A DNA stretch of 64,000 bases from Varanus komodoensis (GCF_004798865.1 NW_025335505.1:20574110-20638109), one strand, 5' to 3'. Positions 23,630-36,470 are shown, numbered from the stretch's first letter. Numbers and translations are program-made. The notes: a model not told the origin generated them from the sequence alone.

Positions 23630-23868
23630 GCTGCCATTTTGAATATTCAGGCCATGGCAGGAGCGTACTGTAGTTTGCTGTTACATGGAAACTTGGCGAG
23701 AGTGGATTCTTAGGGCAGTTGACAAGCCAGCCAGAACCCATGGACTATTTTAGAGTTGCAGTTGGTTTGTTAACCGCCCCAACAAGCCAACCACTCTGGG
23801 TTCATACATAAGAAAAGGTTACAGTGCACCTTGCCATGGCTCAGATATTCAAAAGAGTGGCTGTCACT
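23630..23868. mobile_element. MITE with long terminal inverted repeats (CCATGG family)
   Basis: The left arm (TTTTGAATATTCAGGCCATG near 23,637) pairs with the complement of the right arm (TTTTGAATATCTGAGCCATG near 23,835). The match extends to about 40 bp on each side with scattered mismatches. The interior has AACCCATGGACTAT and CAAGCCAACCACTCTGGGTT. Non-coding. No clear target duplication was found. Confidence 0.65.
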
Positions 23869-24447
23869 GCAGCAAGAAAACCCTCAGAGAAATTCATCCA
23901 TGGTGGAAACTTGTTACATGCAAGCCAAGCCAGTGACCCAGTCTGCTCAATCAAATAATTGATTATGTGACTCAACAGAAGTCAGGAAGATGTTTGGACC
24001 CTACTAGTCCAAACAAAGAGCATTGCCCTGATACGCTAAAGGACTTCCATATCTGCCATTAGGGTTTTGTGCATGAGTTGCTTTTCCAGATTAACTCCTG
24101 CATTTGCAAAAGTGCATCCTTCCTGATGGTGAAAAGAGAAATCTGTGCCCAGCAACTGCACCTCCTGCTCAGATTATGTAATTGTAAATAGCAACTTTCT
24201 CTGTGTGTGACTCTTCCCACTATCTGCAGGAGAGACTTCACTCTGGACCTGTCCTCCCACCTAGCAATATAATGAAAGACCACAGTGCCCCATTCTCATT
24301 GTGTAGAACTTTCTCTCAACAGAAATCCTTGGCTGCTCATTGTGGCCATTGTGTCTCTCGACCAGCTTCTTGAGCCCCTTGGCTTTTCTCATCCTTCCCC
24401 CAACCTAGCGCCCTCTATACATTTTGAACTTGAAATCCTATCGCCCT

Positions 24448-24505
24448 CAGCTAGAATGGCTAATGGTCAAAAATGTTGAGCATTGTAGTCCACAACATCT
24501 GGTTT
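24448..24505 (+). mobile_element. Half of a hAT-like palindromic MITE
   Basis: AGAATGGCTAATGGTCAAAA and AGCATTGTAGTCCACAACAT then CTGG correspond to the right arm of the common squamate palindromic repeat (GGAGTTGTAGTCCAACAACATCTGGAG). The other arm is not recognisable. Confidence 0.6.
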
Positions 24506-24509
24506 GGAT

Positions 24510-26695
24510 GGCCAAGCTGGCTAGTCTGGATCCCACCAGTGGTGTTTCCAGCAACAAATCCAACTTTTTAAATAATAGGCCTTCTAGAAAATTTTGATGT
24601 AACTTATCTTAATGTTCAATCATGGTAATTTTTCATTGCATTTTGCATTTCCAAATATTTCTTGGTGTTTGTAAGGTACCTTGATTTCAGTTCAAAGGAA
24701 AGAAGCACAAGAGGTTAATTACTATGATGATGACTGGACTAAGCAACAAAAACAGAGTGAAACTAGGGCTCTCTTAAGGATTGCAAACTTTTCTACGGTT
24801 TTTTCTGTAGAAAGGGATTTAAAGGCTGAGCTGATGCTGAACTGCCTGGACTCCAACCAGCTACCATTAATAATCTTTAGACTGACTTTAATGGGAGTTC
24901 TATTGACCCCTTTCATAAAATGTGCTGAGGGAAAGAGGTAGACTGTACTCATGTGATTACACATTTTTGAGGCTGGGAACATGGCCCACAGTTCTATACG
25001 ATAGAGTGAGAAAAGGTGGTTAACTAGCTCATTCTTTTCAGGAAAAAATGAAATACAGAAGTATAAATGCCACAGAGGCAAATAGAAAAAGCCATTCAAT
25101 TTTTTTTTAAGATCTGACTTGAGTGATCCCTGAGCAAAGAACTATATTCTTACAGAGACTAGGCTGGGCCAGAAAACTGAAGGAACAATAATGGCAATGT
25201 GGGTGAAGGAATGCCACAATTAGTGGAAGCTCTTGAGAAATTAATTTATATTGATAGAAAAGACCACCTGGGATGCTCCAGGCACTAAAACAGGAATTTG
25301 CCATAACTCCTATTGAAAGTTGTATAATTCTAGATGAGCAATATCTTTCCTAGACTTCAGTATCAACACATTTTCTTGTGGTGCCAAATTGTCCTATTAT
25401 ATCATAAGGAGTGATTCACTTTTATTTGGCTTGATTTATGAGGTTAGCACATCACAGCTCAATACATCATTGAGCCTCCAGTGGAGTAGGGGGTGGCAAA
25501 TAAATGCAAAAATAAAGAAACAAGTCATTCATTATCACATGGAAGTGAAATAACAGTAGATAGTCTACTGATAAGACTGCACCTGTGTTCCTCTGAACTT
25601 CAAGACAAAGGTCACACCTTGCTTTCAAAGAACTGTTGCAACCCAATGCAAAGATAGTTTTTCATCATGTGAAAACAGAAAACACAATTAAATTTTGTAT
25701 CCCAGTAATTGCTTGCTTAGAATATTACCTTGTCATCTCCAAAGAAGAATAAAATGCAATGGGGAACTCACTTATTAAAAATAAATATATTGGGTTGGAC
25801 CTAGATTTAGGTACTCAGAACTGGGCAAGCAGATGAGGGCTTCCTTACCTTCTCCTTCCCATGGTAGTCCTTCCAGCCCCCTGAGAATGCTGCACAGAGA
25901 GCTAAGAGACCCTGCAGAATGGGTTGAGCTGTGCATAAGAGAGAAAGGGAGATCCCTGGAAATGGGGCAGAAGGACCTCCCATGAACAGAGTCTGAGATG
26001 ACCTGGTCCTTGCAGGGAATCCCATCCCAGGTGCAAGGTCTGGTGCAGCAGAGCCCATCATTATCAGCTGCCATCACTGAGAGTAAAACAAACTCAGTCT
26101 CTTTGGTTCATAAGCATTCCTGGGCTCCTTGGGAATGACTGACTAAGGATCCCACTGGAGTCCTTTGCATTGGGCTTCTTTGCAGCCCACCTGTGTCCTT
26201 TGAGGAGCACAGCTAGACTACACATTGTATGCAACCTCGTGCTGGAACCGTGTAGAGTGACCCAAAAACATGATGTGCTTCTTATCAGCCTTCTCTTTTT
26301 CACCCCCAAAGCATGCAGTTTGGGTTTTGGTTGAAGGATCTAATAGCTTATACCGCCAGAGCAGAATTTTTCAACCATGTAGAAGGACAAGACTGAATTT
26401 TTCCAACATATTTATGAAGCTCATTGCTCATCAGCATAATAGCCTGAAGTATGAAAGAGTAATCAAAAGAGATAATTTGTTGAGGAGCACAGTGAGTTCC
26501 AACAATATTATTAGACAAAATTAGTTTTTCAGTGTACTTTACAAAGAAAGTGACAGCTGGTGGGCTGTTAAGACAAGAACAAGTACTACTGTCCTTACCT
26601 AAGCCTCCTTTAGAGATAGACCATAATATGTTCTTATGACTGACTCCTTCCAGATTATTTCATGCACAGATGTAAAAGCCCTTAGATGTAAGTAA
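24510..26695. other. Intergenic, nothing recognised
   Basis: Mixed AT-rich sequence, a poly-T tract at about 25,101-25,109, and only short domain-free open frames. Confidence 0.45.
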
Positions 26696-26699
26696 ATCC

Positions 26700-26860
26700 T
26701 GTTAAGAACACAGGAGATGACCATACAGACCATTGGTGCATCTAACCTAGTATTGTTGACATTGATTGGTATCAGCTTCCCTGTTTTCAGACAGGATTCC
26801 TTTTCCTACTGGGATAATCCAGGGACTGAACCTCAGACCACCGACAATGTACTTCCCATA
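26700..26860 (-). mobile_element. tRNA-headed SINE (type 2), diverged
   Basis: Minus strand: GGTCTGAGGTTCAGTCCCTG, GATTATCCCAGTAGGAAAAG, and near the end CTAGGTTAGATGCACCAATG then GTCTGTATGGTCATCTCC. Order and blocks agree with type 2. Confidence 0.65.
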
Positions 26861-27590
26861 GAATTAGAATTATGTGAGGGAAAGAAGAGGGCACATTCTA
26901 TGGTTTCCAGTTCCCATCGCTTCGATCCACCAGCCTCCATGCAAGGAAGGTACCTTCCACAATGGAAGTCTGCCTTACTCCTCAGAGTCTAAACAACAGA
27001 GAACCTACAGGAGTAGAGCAGAGTCATCTGCCCTCCAACAACATGTGTGCAATGTGATGGAGCCGAGTGAGCAGAATGTCACAGAGGAACTGACATCAAT
27101 GCACGTGGTCTTGCTTTCCCCCTCATGCAGCTCTAATTGTGTGGAGTATGGATGCCTGAGGAGAACTATGGTGTGCTTGATTTTCATGTGGTGGAATGGG
27201 CAAGATGTCCTCTTTGGCCCAATGCGCCATCCCTGAAACTGGGCTGAGTCAGTCATGTGTTTCCATGTAGGCAGTGAGCCAGGTTTTACGCAGACAGAAA
27301 GGCACCTTTGGAGGGTTACTGGTATCTTCAGGGCAAGGGAACAGTTAAGAAAGCCCTGTGCTGCAAGCAGACCATTGGTGGTACAAAGCTCCAGATCTAA
27401 CTCCTTGCTTCCAAAGTGTGTTTGTTTATTTTTATATTTCCATGTATAAAAGTTCTGCTTTTAAAAAATACGTCACGATAATTTCAAGCCTTTCGTTTTT
27501 AAAAAATAACATAAGAGAATTGTTTTACTGTCCAAAAATATTTCACAATCCATAAAGAAATGCGACAACCCTGTCAACCCACATGTTCCT
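26860..27590. other. Intergenic, nothing recognised
   Basis: Open frames at 26,874-27,256 on both strands have no domain. No repeat family recognised. Confidence 0.45.
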
Positions 27591-27599
27591 ATTTCTAGG

Positions 27600-28165
27600 G
27601 GTCAGGGGGGAAATGTAGCTCTTCCTGTGTGAGCCGCTGAGTACTGAATTACAAAGGTGTGCTAATTACGTTGCACAGGTGAGCCAAACAGCTGCATGAT
27701 TGAGAGAAATGTGGATCATAAAAGAAAACGAGCAACATTTGGCTGGAGCATCAGAGAAGGTGACAGTGTGGGGGGCTACAATTTTTTTACATACATGTAT
27801 AGTGCTTGTATAGAATTTCTCCTCCATAGAAATTGCATAAGCTCCATAGAAAATGGAAATTGGAAGGCAACGAAGTCACAACACACCTATGTGGGGCGGT
27901 GGGGGGGCGGGTAACGGGGGCTGTAGTTCAGCACAACTGGAGAAAACCAGGTTGAGGAAAAGCAGTTCTATGCATTTCAGTGGAGTTTACTGTAAACCTG
28001 CAGTGGGGAGAAAGGGAACCACAGGGCTGAAAGAAACAACACGACAATGAGCAATGAAAAGAGGCTGTATAATTAATTATTAATTTGTGAAATAGTTTGA
28101 AATTGGTCTCCAGAGTGAGGCTGCAGCTGCATTAAACCTTTGATTTTTATCTGTTTTAACATAGG
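27600..28165. other. Candidate conserved non-coding region
   Basis: Repeat-free stretch with dense transcription-factor-like words: GCTAATTACG and GCACAGGTGAGCC (E-box) near 27,661-27,685, ATTAATTATTAATTTGTG near 28,072 and GCTGCAGCTGCATTAAACC near 28,120. A G-rich run lies at 27,893-27,912. This is suspicion from texture only. Confidence 0.25.
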
Positions 28166-28557
28166 CTGTGCAGGTGGGTGGGGGGTGGATTAAACCTTCA
28201 TTGGATCAAAAATGGAAAATTAATTTCTGGGCATGGAAGGCTAGAATCTCCAGAGGCAATTACTTTCCATTTCTTTACCTGTGGTTTTCCTTATGACAGG
28301 TTTTCTCATTGTTTCTTCTCTTGGCCAGGAGCCAGAGACTCCTTATCAAAATTAAACTCCAAACCGGAATAGGAGAGCTTGAGATCTCCTGCAGTCCCCA
28401 CCGCAAATCCAGCAGTGAGTGTTCTGTCTGCTGCCTTAAAATGGATAAACCGAGAGATCTGATAACCACCGTCCTTTAGATGCAAACCAAAATGGATACC
28501 ATGTGCTTCAAATGGTCTTCTTTCCTTTTCAAAGAAGGGTGTCTCAATAAGTCACAC

Positions 28558-28684
28558 CAACCTTCTCCAATATGACAGATCCGAGATATGCTGGGACTAC
28601 AGCCCCCATTATCCCTGGCATGACTGAAGGTCATGGAGCAGTAGTCCAACACATCTAGAGGGTGCCAGGTTGGGAAGGCTAGTT
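28558..28684. mobile_element. hAT-like palindromic MITE
   Basis: Left arm CAACCTTCTCCAATATGAC and GCTGGGACTACAGCCCCCAT; right arm GAGCAGTAGTCCAACACATC and TAGAGGGTGCCAGGTTGGGA. The two arms are inverted copies, as in the 25-162 element. No clean 8-bp target duplication was seen. Confidence 0.7.
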
Positions 28685-28689
28685 TACTC

Positions 28690-29115
28690 AATGTAGAAAA
28701 AAACCCTTTCTATGAAATATTCTGTAAAAAAGGGGCGATCAAACTCAAGGCTGTTGTCAAGGGTAGGCATGGTCAGCCACCTGCCCAAGGCCCACAGCCC
28801 ACCAAGGGATCACTGGCAAAAGCCCCTTGGAGTTTCTCCTGCTCTCCTCCATTGCAATGCAGAGAACGGTGCTGCCAATGACAGAGCGGGGGTAGCAGAC
28901 ATCACGCCCTGGTTCCTCCCTGGCTCTCTGTTTTCCAAGCAGCAGAGCAAGTGGTAGCAATGATGAGAAAGAAGATGGAAAGAAATAGCCACCGGTGATA
29001 ATGGTGATCTCAGTCCCCCTGAGGGAGAGGGCCCATGGGCGGTAGCCTTCCCCAGGGCTCCCAGAAACCTGGAGCCAGCACTGATGAAATCAAACCATTT
29101 CAACAGACTGATCCA
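28690..29115. other. Intergenic, nothing recognised
   Basis: Open frames on both strands (67-113 codons) without domains. Confidence 0.45.
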
Positions 29116-29117
29116 AT

Positions 29118-29305
29118 CAGAGCTCCTGGCAATACGGGTCCTAATCCCCACTCAGCCATGGAGCTGCCTGGGAGATGTCAGGCCACTCACTCACTCTCAG
29201 TCTGACCTGCCTCACTTGGGGTAAGCGTAGAAGGAAGTGGGGAGAACTATGCAAGCCACCAGGGGTTCCTTACAAAAGGAAAAAGGCAAGCTATGAATGT
29301 AATTT
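29118..29305 (+). mobile_element. tRNA-headed CORE-like SINE (type 1), head-truncated
   Basis: TACGGGTCCTAATCCCCACT then CAGCCATGGAGCTGCCTGGG, CAGGCCACTCACTCACTCTC, AGTCTGACCTGCCTCACTTG and a degenerate tail with ACAAAAGGAAAAAGGCAAGC. The order matches type 1; the 5' half of the tRNA head is missing. Confidence 0.65.
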
Positions 29306-30828
29306 GACACTGTAATGGTAATCATTCCATGAGGCTGTGCCATTGGCATCCGGAAGCCTTTTTGTCCTCCTCTGTAGCCAGCAGGTTGAGAGGGAAAGCT
29401 CACCCTTGCAACGGTGAGCTTTCAAGCAAGAAGCAAGAGCCGGGACTGTAAGCCCAGTTCATGCTTAAGGGCGGGCAGGCTGGAGGTGTGCCGGTGCTCC
29501 TGCATCAAGGCCCACTCACAGGCAACCAGGTGGCAGGTGTGGGCAGCCGTCCAGTGCTATGTTGTTTGCCCATTCTATGGATTGCTGACCATTTGTATCT
29601 CCTTAATCCTTATTATTAAATGCATGGTGATCTGAGGGGCTACACACTGGGCTGACGACTGATGCTTTCCAGATGGGGCCCAGCACAAATATCTTTGTGC
29701 TGGTTCTGGTTGGTTTTTGTGTTCCTTGGGATGCTCTTTCCCCTCAACCCGATGGAATGTAGAGCTTTAATTGGCTGTTTTGATTCATTTTGTTTAGCCA
29801 GTGGATTATTTCTCCAAGCTTCAACAGAAGGACCAGGGTAGATGTGGCTGAACTCTGTGGGTGTTTCCAAATGGAGGGCTCCTTATCACCAGTCAGTAGG
29901 AACTGTGTCGCTTTTCCATCATTTTTCCTTCAGGAATTTTTTGTGTTAAGAAAACACACAGAAGTGGTGGGGGATCATGGGAGGGTTATGACTGGAAGAT
30001 GATATCTGGACTGCCTGCAAAATTGTATAAAAGTCCCCCTGTGAGAGTGAAAAGCATATGAATTTGTGCCTCTGTATCTGTGTGTATAATCACAGGGAGG
30101 TGGAGAACAGCAGGACTGCAACCAAATACACTCTACAAACACAGGAAAATTTGCCCTCTGTGAAAACCGAGCAGGAATATTTGGCTGTTTTGGAGATGGA
30201 TAGACTACTCTGGAGAAATTTCCAGGTGGCCAGAGTGACTGAGTGGATTTTTCTTTGGTATTTTTTAACCTTAAAAGCCTTGTCCTTGTTCATGAGGTCT
30301 CTAGCTAAATATTATTCAACTGTGCAAGAATTCAGTGCAACCCTTCCACCAGCTCCAGTGTGTGAGCACCTCCCAGAATGGTTCTAGTGGAAAATGGTGA
30401 AAAAGATGAAGTCCATACTCCCAAAAACTCAAAGCCTCGTTGTCTACTGCACATTTTCTTCCAGATGAACAAAACGTTCCCAGCTTCTGGTTACAATAAA
30501 TCCTCGTCTCCACATTTTCTGTATCATTCACCCATCAGAATGATGCTACTGGAAATACAATTGAGTAGGATGGAGATGATGTCTGCTGGTAACTTCTATA
30601 GCCAGTAGCTGAGGGCCTTTTCAAGGTATCCATTTATAGCATAGCTATAAACAAGTAGGAAAAAGTTGACAATTGCATCTAGCACAATCCCCCTGTATAA
30701 AAGGCAGATTCCGAATGTATTTGTACAGCCAGGTGATGACACTATTCTTAATGACATTTAGAACCTCGCTCCTCTCAAACCCTTTAACCATTCCACCTTC
30801 TCAGTCAACACTTCTCCTAAATAGAAAT
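29306..30828. other. Intergenic, nothing recognised
   Basis: No repeat family recognised. The 109-codon + strand frame at 30,058-30,387 and others lack domains. Confidence 0.45.
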
Positions 30829-30830
30829 GT

Positions 30831-30873
<43 letters not shown>
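30831..30873. repeat. (TAA)n microsatellite
   Basis: About 14 copies of TAA/ATA. In one frame this reads as a run of isoleucine, which explains a spurious open frame here. Confidence 0.97.
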
Positions 30874-31064
30874 GCAAGCCCATACAAATGGAGGCACAGC
30901 TGCAATGAGCATCTCCCTCTGCCTCTCTTCAAGTCCACACCTGTGGAAAGACAGTAATCAATAGCCCCAAATGGCACTGAAAATTAGCAGAGATGCCCCT
31001 TGCACAGTTTTGATTTGGTTCACTTTATTTAGATAATGGTTATTTAGCTAAACAATATGATTTT

Positions 31065-31464
31065 AAGTTGCTTGATGGGTGGGGCTCCAAAATGATTGGA
31101 GAGACCTGGAGAGAAGCCAGAGGTAGAGGGCCTTCTTACTGGTGGCCCCCCAATTATGGAATGTTTTTACTACTAAGGCCTGGTCAGCACCAATATTGTT
31201 ATCTTTTTGATGTCAGGTCAAAAGTTCCCTCTATTCTCAGACACTTAATGGCATATGATGAGATATGTAAATTGTTTTAATCAGGTCTAGTTTTATTTAA
31301 ATTGTTTTAGATGTTTAAATTGTTCTAAATTTTGTATATGGGAACTGTATCCATATTTTGATTTTATCCCTTTCTATTACTGTACTCTGGTAAATTGTTG
31401 TGAACACTCATACAGCTTTGCCTATTGGGAAGTATAGAAATAAAATTAATACTAATACTAATAA
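31065..31464 (+). mobile_element. L2-like LINE 3' end
   Basis: GAGGGCCTTCTTACTGGTGG then CCCCCCAATTATGGAATG, GATGTCAGGTCAAAAGTTCC and, after AT-rich DNA, AAATTGTTGTGAACACTCAT and AGTATAGAAATAAAATTAAT. This is the usual order in a squamate LINE 3' end: a coding C-terminus, then a UTR with a (TAA)-type tail. Family assignment L2-like is tentative. Confidence 0.65.
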
Positions 31465-32390
31465 GAAAAATTTCTGCTGGGTGACATCTCCCATAAAATG
31501 GTATGTTGAGTAGTGAAGAGACCAATACAAGCTGGAGGAACAATTATTCTTAGTTGCACCAAAGGAAGTGTAGGAAATAGGTTAGTGAGCAGTTTTTGAA
31601 ATCTCTTTCAGTTGTGTTGATGATGCTTCGAGATGCTTATGCTAAAGTACTAGCAGGGCCCCTGGTGGTCATCTCATGCCAGTGCAGCAGTTTTTGTACC
31701 AATTATAACATTTTACACAAACATACCCAGATGCACATACTACTTGCATTTTTCATGAAAGCATTCCGCTGAAGTTCTCATTCTCCATTTATTTTTTCCC
31801 AACCCATGTGATTTTTCTGTATCGATAAGCATAAACTATTAAATATGCACCTTTGGTTAAAATGGCCAGCTGGCCTGCAACATTTAAATGTATCTCTGTG
31901 ATTAGAAATATTGTTGATCCTATCTCTCTTAAAATAGGTTTGCTTGATGTTGGTGGATTACAATTAATTTGCAAAGTTTGAGCAATGAGCTGATTGACTA
32001 CTCTAGCAGCGTCAGGTGCAAAAGACGTGATAGCTTTACATGCAATTTAGATAGGATATTGATTAGAGTGCTTTTGTGGATGTGCTTGGATGTTTATGAT
32101 GCACTAAGGTGATATTTCTGCAGTATGATAAAGATTAATCAGTTTTGTTTTCTAACATCCAAAGACAGATGAACTACAAGGCTTGGGCTCAGGTGCTTCC
32201 ACCCAAAGAATCCCCTTCTCATGCAAGTTCTTCCATGTAATGCTTTAAATACACTTCACATGTAAGTCACATGTATCAATGAGCAGAAAGAGATTAGTGA
32301 TGACACCTACTTGTGTCTGTGTGCAGTGTGCTTGCCAATGTGTTTGGTGCACTAATGGCAAGCAATAGTCCATTCACATGAAGTGCTAGA
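31465..32390. other. Intergenic, nothing recognised
   Basis: AT-rich with no open frame above 61 codons. Confidence 0.5.
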
Positions 32391-32394
32391 ATGC

Positions 32395-32560
32395 CAGTGA
32401 CCAGTGACATAGAACACACCAGACCACTGGTCCCTGTAGCTCAGTGTTATCCAAAAGGATGAGCAGTTGCTCTCCAGGGCTTCACACAGAAGCCTTTCCC
32501 AGAGTTACGTGGAGATTACAGGAATTGCACCTCGGGCTTTCTGTATGCCAACATCTTCCC
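32395..32560 (-). mobile_element. tRNA-headed SINE (type 2), diverged
   Basis: Minus strand: CGAGGTGCAATTCCTGTAAT, CTCCACGTAACTCTGGGAAA, GAAGCCCTGGAGAGCAACTG, AACACTGAGCTACAGGGACC then AGTGGTCTGGTG. The block order is that of type 2. Confidence 0.7.
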
Positions 32561-32561
32561 C

Positions 32562-34864
32562 ACTACTACAGTCTCTTGCTATCATGGAGCTACTGTGGCT
32601 TTGGAGATTACCCTTCTGACATGCTAATTGTGCATACAAACAGCTGGTGCTTTCAGATGAGCCTTTTATGGGGGCACCACTGGTAACTTTCCTATGCTTC
32701 CCCACTGCTTCTTTTGCCTTTTGCCTTCCTACAGAAATAATCCATTAAGGATGAAAGGACGGAGCAGTTGCACAACGTCTTTTGACTGGCAGCACCAGTA
32801 GCTGGTGATTCAGTGGAACAAACTGGACTAACATTAAAAACATGTTCAAGCCAGACTTAGTCACGCTTAGAGGAGATCCATTAATATCATGAGAGAATTA
32901 GTCATGACCAACTTTAGTCTCATTGATTTGAATGGGTCTACTCTAAGGATGGCTAATTCTGGAACAAACTAACTGGCTTTAACAGCACCTCCAGAGGTCA
33001 GGTTATATGTGTTGACAGGTATATGCTCCAAAGCATGGATTTAGGCTGCAGGATCTTTCATTTCACTGTGTTGTGGAACTGAATAAAGTCTCTACAGTAT
33101 GATACGAATCAGCATTTATTAGAAGGCTTCATGTATCTCATAGATTTTCTGTAAGCACAGGCGCATTGCAAAAGCCATCTGATGTAAAAGGAGAAGCCAT
33201 TTTTCACCTTTTAATATACAGAGATACTGTTTGTAGGAATAAAGGCACAATGTTCTTTTCCCTGGATGCATTTAAAGCATTTAAAGCTTCTAAAAATATT
33301 TCATAGTCTTAGCCAGAGTTAATGTTACTAAACAGACCCAGGAGAGTTTTCGGATGTGGTATCACTGTGTGAAAATTTCTTGCTTCTAGCCAAAATAATG
33401 GGAAATTGTATTTTGGCGGTTTTATAATATAGCAAAATATTTTATGGCCTTACCTCTAGGAGTGCTTCCAGACAGAGAGTTCCAAACTTTTCCAATGGAA
33501 AGACATGGGGCAGCCATTTTGCTCTTTTTTCTTCAATCCTTTCTTTCTTCTTCTAAGAAAAAGGAAAGGAAAAGCAGTGAGAAAATATTGGAGGGCCATA
33601 GATGGAAGATGTCATTTTTGGAGAGCCCTCCTATTAAATTCTAATGATAAGGCAGATAGTTTCTTGAGAAAAGCCTCTTCAGAAATTGCCCCGTGTCTCC
33701 ATGACTTTGTACAAAAGAAGACACCATTCTGTGACTGCAGAAGCAAGTAACACTATGCTAAGAATGTATAGAAACAAGAAAAACATGGGTGGCTGTATTC
33801 TTTCCCTTCTGCAACTGACACTTGTTTTAGGGAAAAGAGCAATCTAGATTAGTGCTGTGCCATGGAAGGAAAATTCCCCTTTTCTATGGCCCCAGAGAGA
33901 GCCTTCTGCAAGTAGTCCTCTTACAGGATAATTTTGTGGGGAAATTCAGTCATGGATCTCATTTGTTACTATTAGACTGACCCTAGAACTTCTTATGGAG
34001 GTCCCAACCACTATCAAGAACAACTCCATACACCCCACTTATTTTATGTTTGTGCACATATGTGTATGGTTTTTTTGTTTTTGTTTTTAATATGTTGTGA
34101 TTACTGGATAAGATGCCTTGCCTGGGTAGTCTTGAAGCTGAAAAGATATAATGTGGAAAATATTGGACTGATCAATACCTAAAGTACAAAGGAAACAGAG
34201 AAGTAAGTTCCTGATAGTTCTACTCCCAATAATTATGGTGACCTAGTTGTTAATACTAAATCTTGATTAGGGGTGCCTTATAAATAGTGTTGCCACAGTC
34301 TTCACTTGACTGCCCACTATGTTTTTAAGAATGTAGAAGAGAGGGATAAGTGGAAAGAACAACCATGTTGATAGACAATAATTAGCTTTATTAATAAGAA
34401 CATAAAACTGCAAACAAATTGCCTTTGTACCAGTGTATTGCATATAATCTCAAGCACCTACAATTGGTTCATTTTACTAATGATAACTCAGGGGGCTATT
34501 AAGCATATTAAATGGTTAATGGTCTAAGTTTCAAGCACTGGCGAGTTGCAAGCTTCAGCAGACACTGTGCAGCAGGGGTGAGAGAAAAACAACTGGCTGG
34601 GGGTGCTTGATCCTACGTTTGTGGCCAGAGGTCTCCCAAGCTAAACTGAAGCAGTTCAAGCTGTACTGTGAAAGCAGAAGAACTGCAGCCTGGATGAATT
34701 AAGACAGGAAGAGTTTTGAATTCTATCCCAGCAAATGCATTTTCAATCACCTAATTATTATTACCCTTCATGACACATACAACGGAGTCCATCTTTTAAA
34801 AAATAAATTGCCACTTTGTTCTGGGAAGGGATCATAATTCATCAGTAAAGCACAATTACTTATG
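32562..34864. other. Intergenic, with one degenerate short repeat
   Basis: At 32,900-32,960, GACCAACTTTAGTCTCATTG and ATTTGAATGGGTCTACTCTA belong to the short squamate repeats built around a CCCATTGATTTCAATGGG palindrome. The stretch 34,690-34,800 (CAATCACCTAATTATTATTACC) looks repeat-free and could be regulatory. No gene. Confidence 0.4.
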
Positions 34865-34866
34865 CA

Positions 34867-34985
34867 GGTTCACCCCTTGCATCTCAAGATAGGAACAGGA
34901 AAGGCCCCGGACTGAGACAAGAGAAACACCATACAGGATGGACAATGTAGAACTAGGTAGACCAAAAGCTTGTTTCACAGGGTCA
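34867..34985 (+). mobile_element. tRNA-headed SINE (type 2), 3' half
   Basis: GGTTCACCCCTTGCATCTCA, GGAACAGGAAAGGCCCCGGA, CAATGTAGAACTAGGTAGAC and CAAAAGCTTGTTTCAC correspond to the B box, middle and GATGGACCAA-type tail of type 2. Confidence 0.6.
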
Positions 34986-36402
34986 TGTTGTGTCCTCATA
35001 CATGTTCTGCTGCTGACTGACATCGGTATGGGTGGGATTGATTCACACTATCAACAGATTTGCAATAATGGCTGGAAATTGTGCATGTATCAGTTCCTTG
35101 CTTATGGGTAGCCAGTGATGTATAGGATCAAGATTTTTGCTTCCTGGTACAAACACCAGAGTGCAGGGAATCCACATTTGCTATGTGCATTAGGCCGAGC
35201 ACTTACTCTTTTGTTTTATTACTAACAGAATGATTGCCTATAAAGACCGGTAGCCTTTATTATTTCTTTCTAAAATAGCATGTCTCCTCTAATGCAATCA
35301 CTTTTAAACATTATATTAAGGGGACCCACCACTGTATAGAATGACCTGCTACCACTGCTTAGGGAACAGGGCAACACTGGTCTACATGTGACCCCCCCCC
35401 CCTTCAGTTTTTTTTTTTGGCAGTGTCCCATGGCCTTCACCACTCATGCAATTTGCTAGATTGTAAGTCGTGGGGTGTAGGAGAGCTGCAAAATAGCCTC
35501 TTTTTACAATAATACAGCAGAGGTTCACTGCTAAAATTTGGAAGCTGGGTGCTCACAAAAAGGGACTATTTTGCAGGAATGCAGTCACCAGTGAGGTCCA
35601 GGGGACAAATGCCCCCCCCCCCCACTTCCTTCATTGTACTGCAATACCAGTAGCCTAGTGAACCTGATAAATATTTCATGATCCATCATCTTGGAATCCG
35701 CGATTTCACAATTTCTACATTCAATCACTTGCCTTTCTGACCCTTCTTTTTAAGCCAGGGAAGCTGTGAATTATTTACAATACACCTACTGAGCGCTAGG
35801 TTCTATTTTTCCACACACACGTCAAATGTGGAATAAACATGCTCTGTTTATCTCCAGAGGCAGATGTATGAAGTGCTTGCAGCATCCCACTTTCTTAAGA
35901 GAGTAACTCTAACGATCCCACTTTTCAGATAGAGCAGCTCAGTCATCCCGCTTTCTATTTTTCTCAGGCACCACTATCACAAAGAGCATCATTCCCAGCC
36001 CTACCAGAATGGAGCAAGTTCATTAAACCTTTGTGACACAACCTGAAGAGAGAATGTACTGTACTTAACTTGCATCACATATGCTAGGTATAGTAAGAAG
36101 TTACTGTAAATTCACCTTTAACACTTCCAGCCATGAGTGTGGAAATGAGCATTTCACTTGGCCCAAATACACAGTCTGCATGAAAGTCAGGCTTCTCCAT
36201 CTGCTTCTTCATCTGTTTATTCTACCATCATCAATAGGGAGCCTATTCTGAGCTGCATCTTTCTGATTGCACCCTGCCTCTTCACAATCAGCCCTAATTT
36301 TTAGACTAATTGTAGGCGTCTTCTTGGAAAAATGGGGTCTTTCTGCTGGTTGAGAAAACTGTACTTGTAGACTTTGAATTGTAAACTATATGGCTCGCTT
36401 AG
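34986..36402. other. Intergenic, with C-homopolymer runs
   Basis: C runs lie at 35,392-35,402 (followed by CTTCAG and a T run) and about 35,612-35,623. Otherwise unassigned. Confidence 0.45.
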
Positions 36403-36470
36403 GTTGGCCTTCCTCAATGTGATGCTCTCTATATATATTGGACCACAACTTACATCATCCCTAGCAAATA
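36403..36470 (+). mobile_element. Half of a hAT-like palindromic MITE
   Basis: GTTGGCCTTCCTCAATGTGA, TTGGACCACAACTTACATCA then TCCCTAGC match the left arm of the family seen at 25-162 and 28.6 kb. Confidence 0.55.

Noticed and set aside
30673-30957. Frame with a run of isoleucines
   Set aside because: The run is a translated (TAA)n microsatellite.
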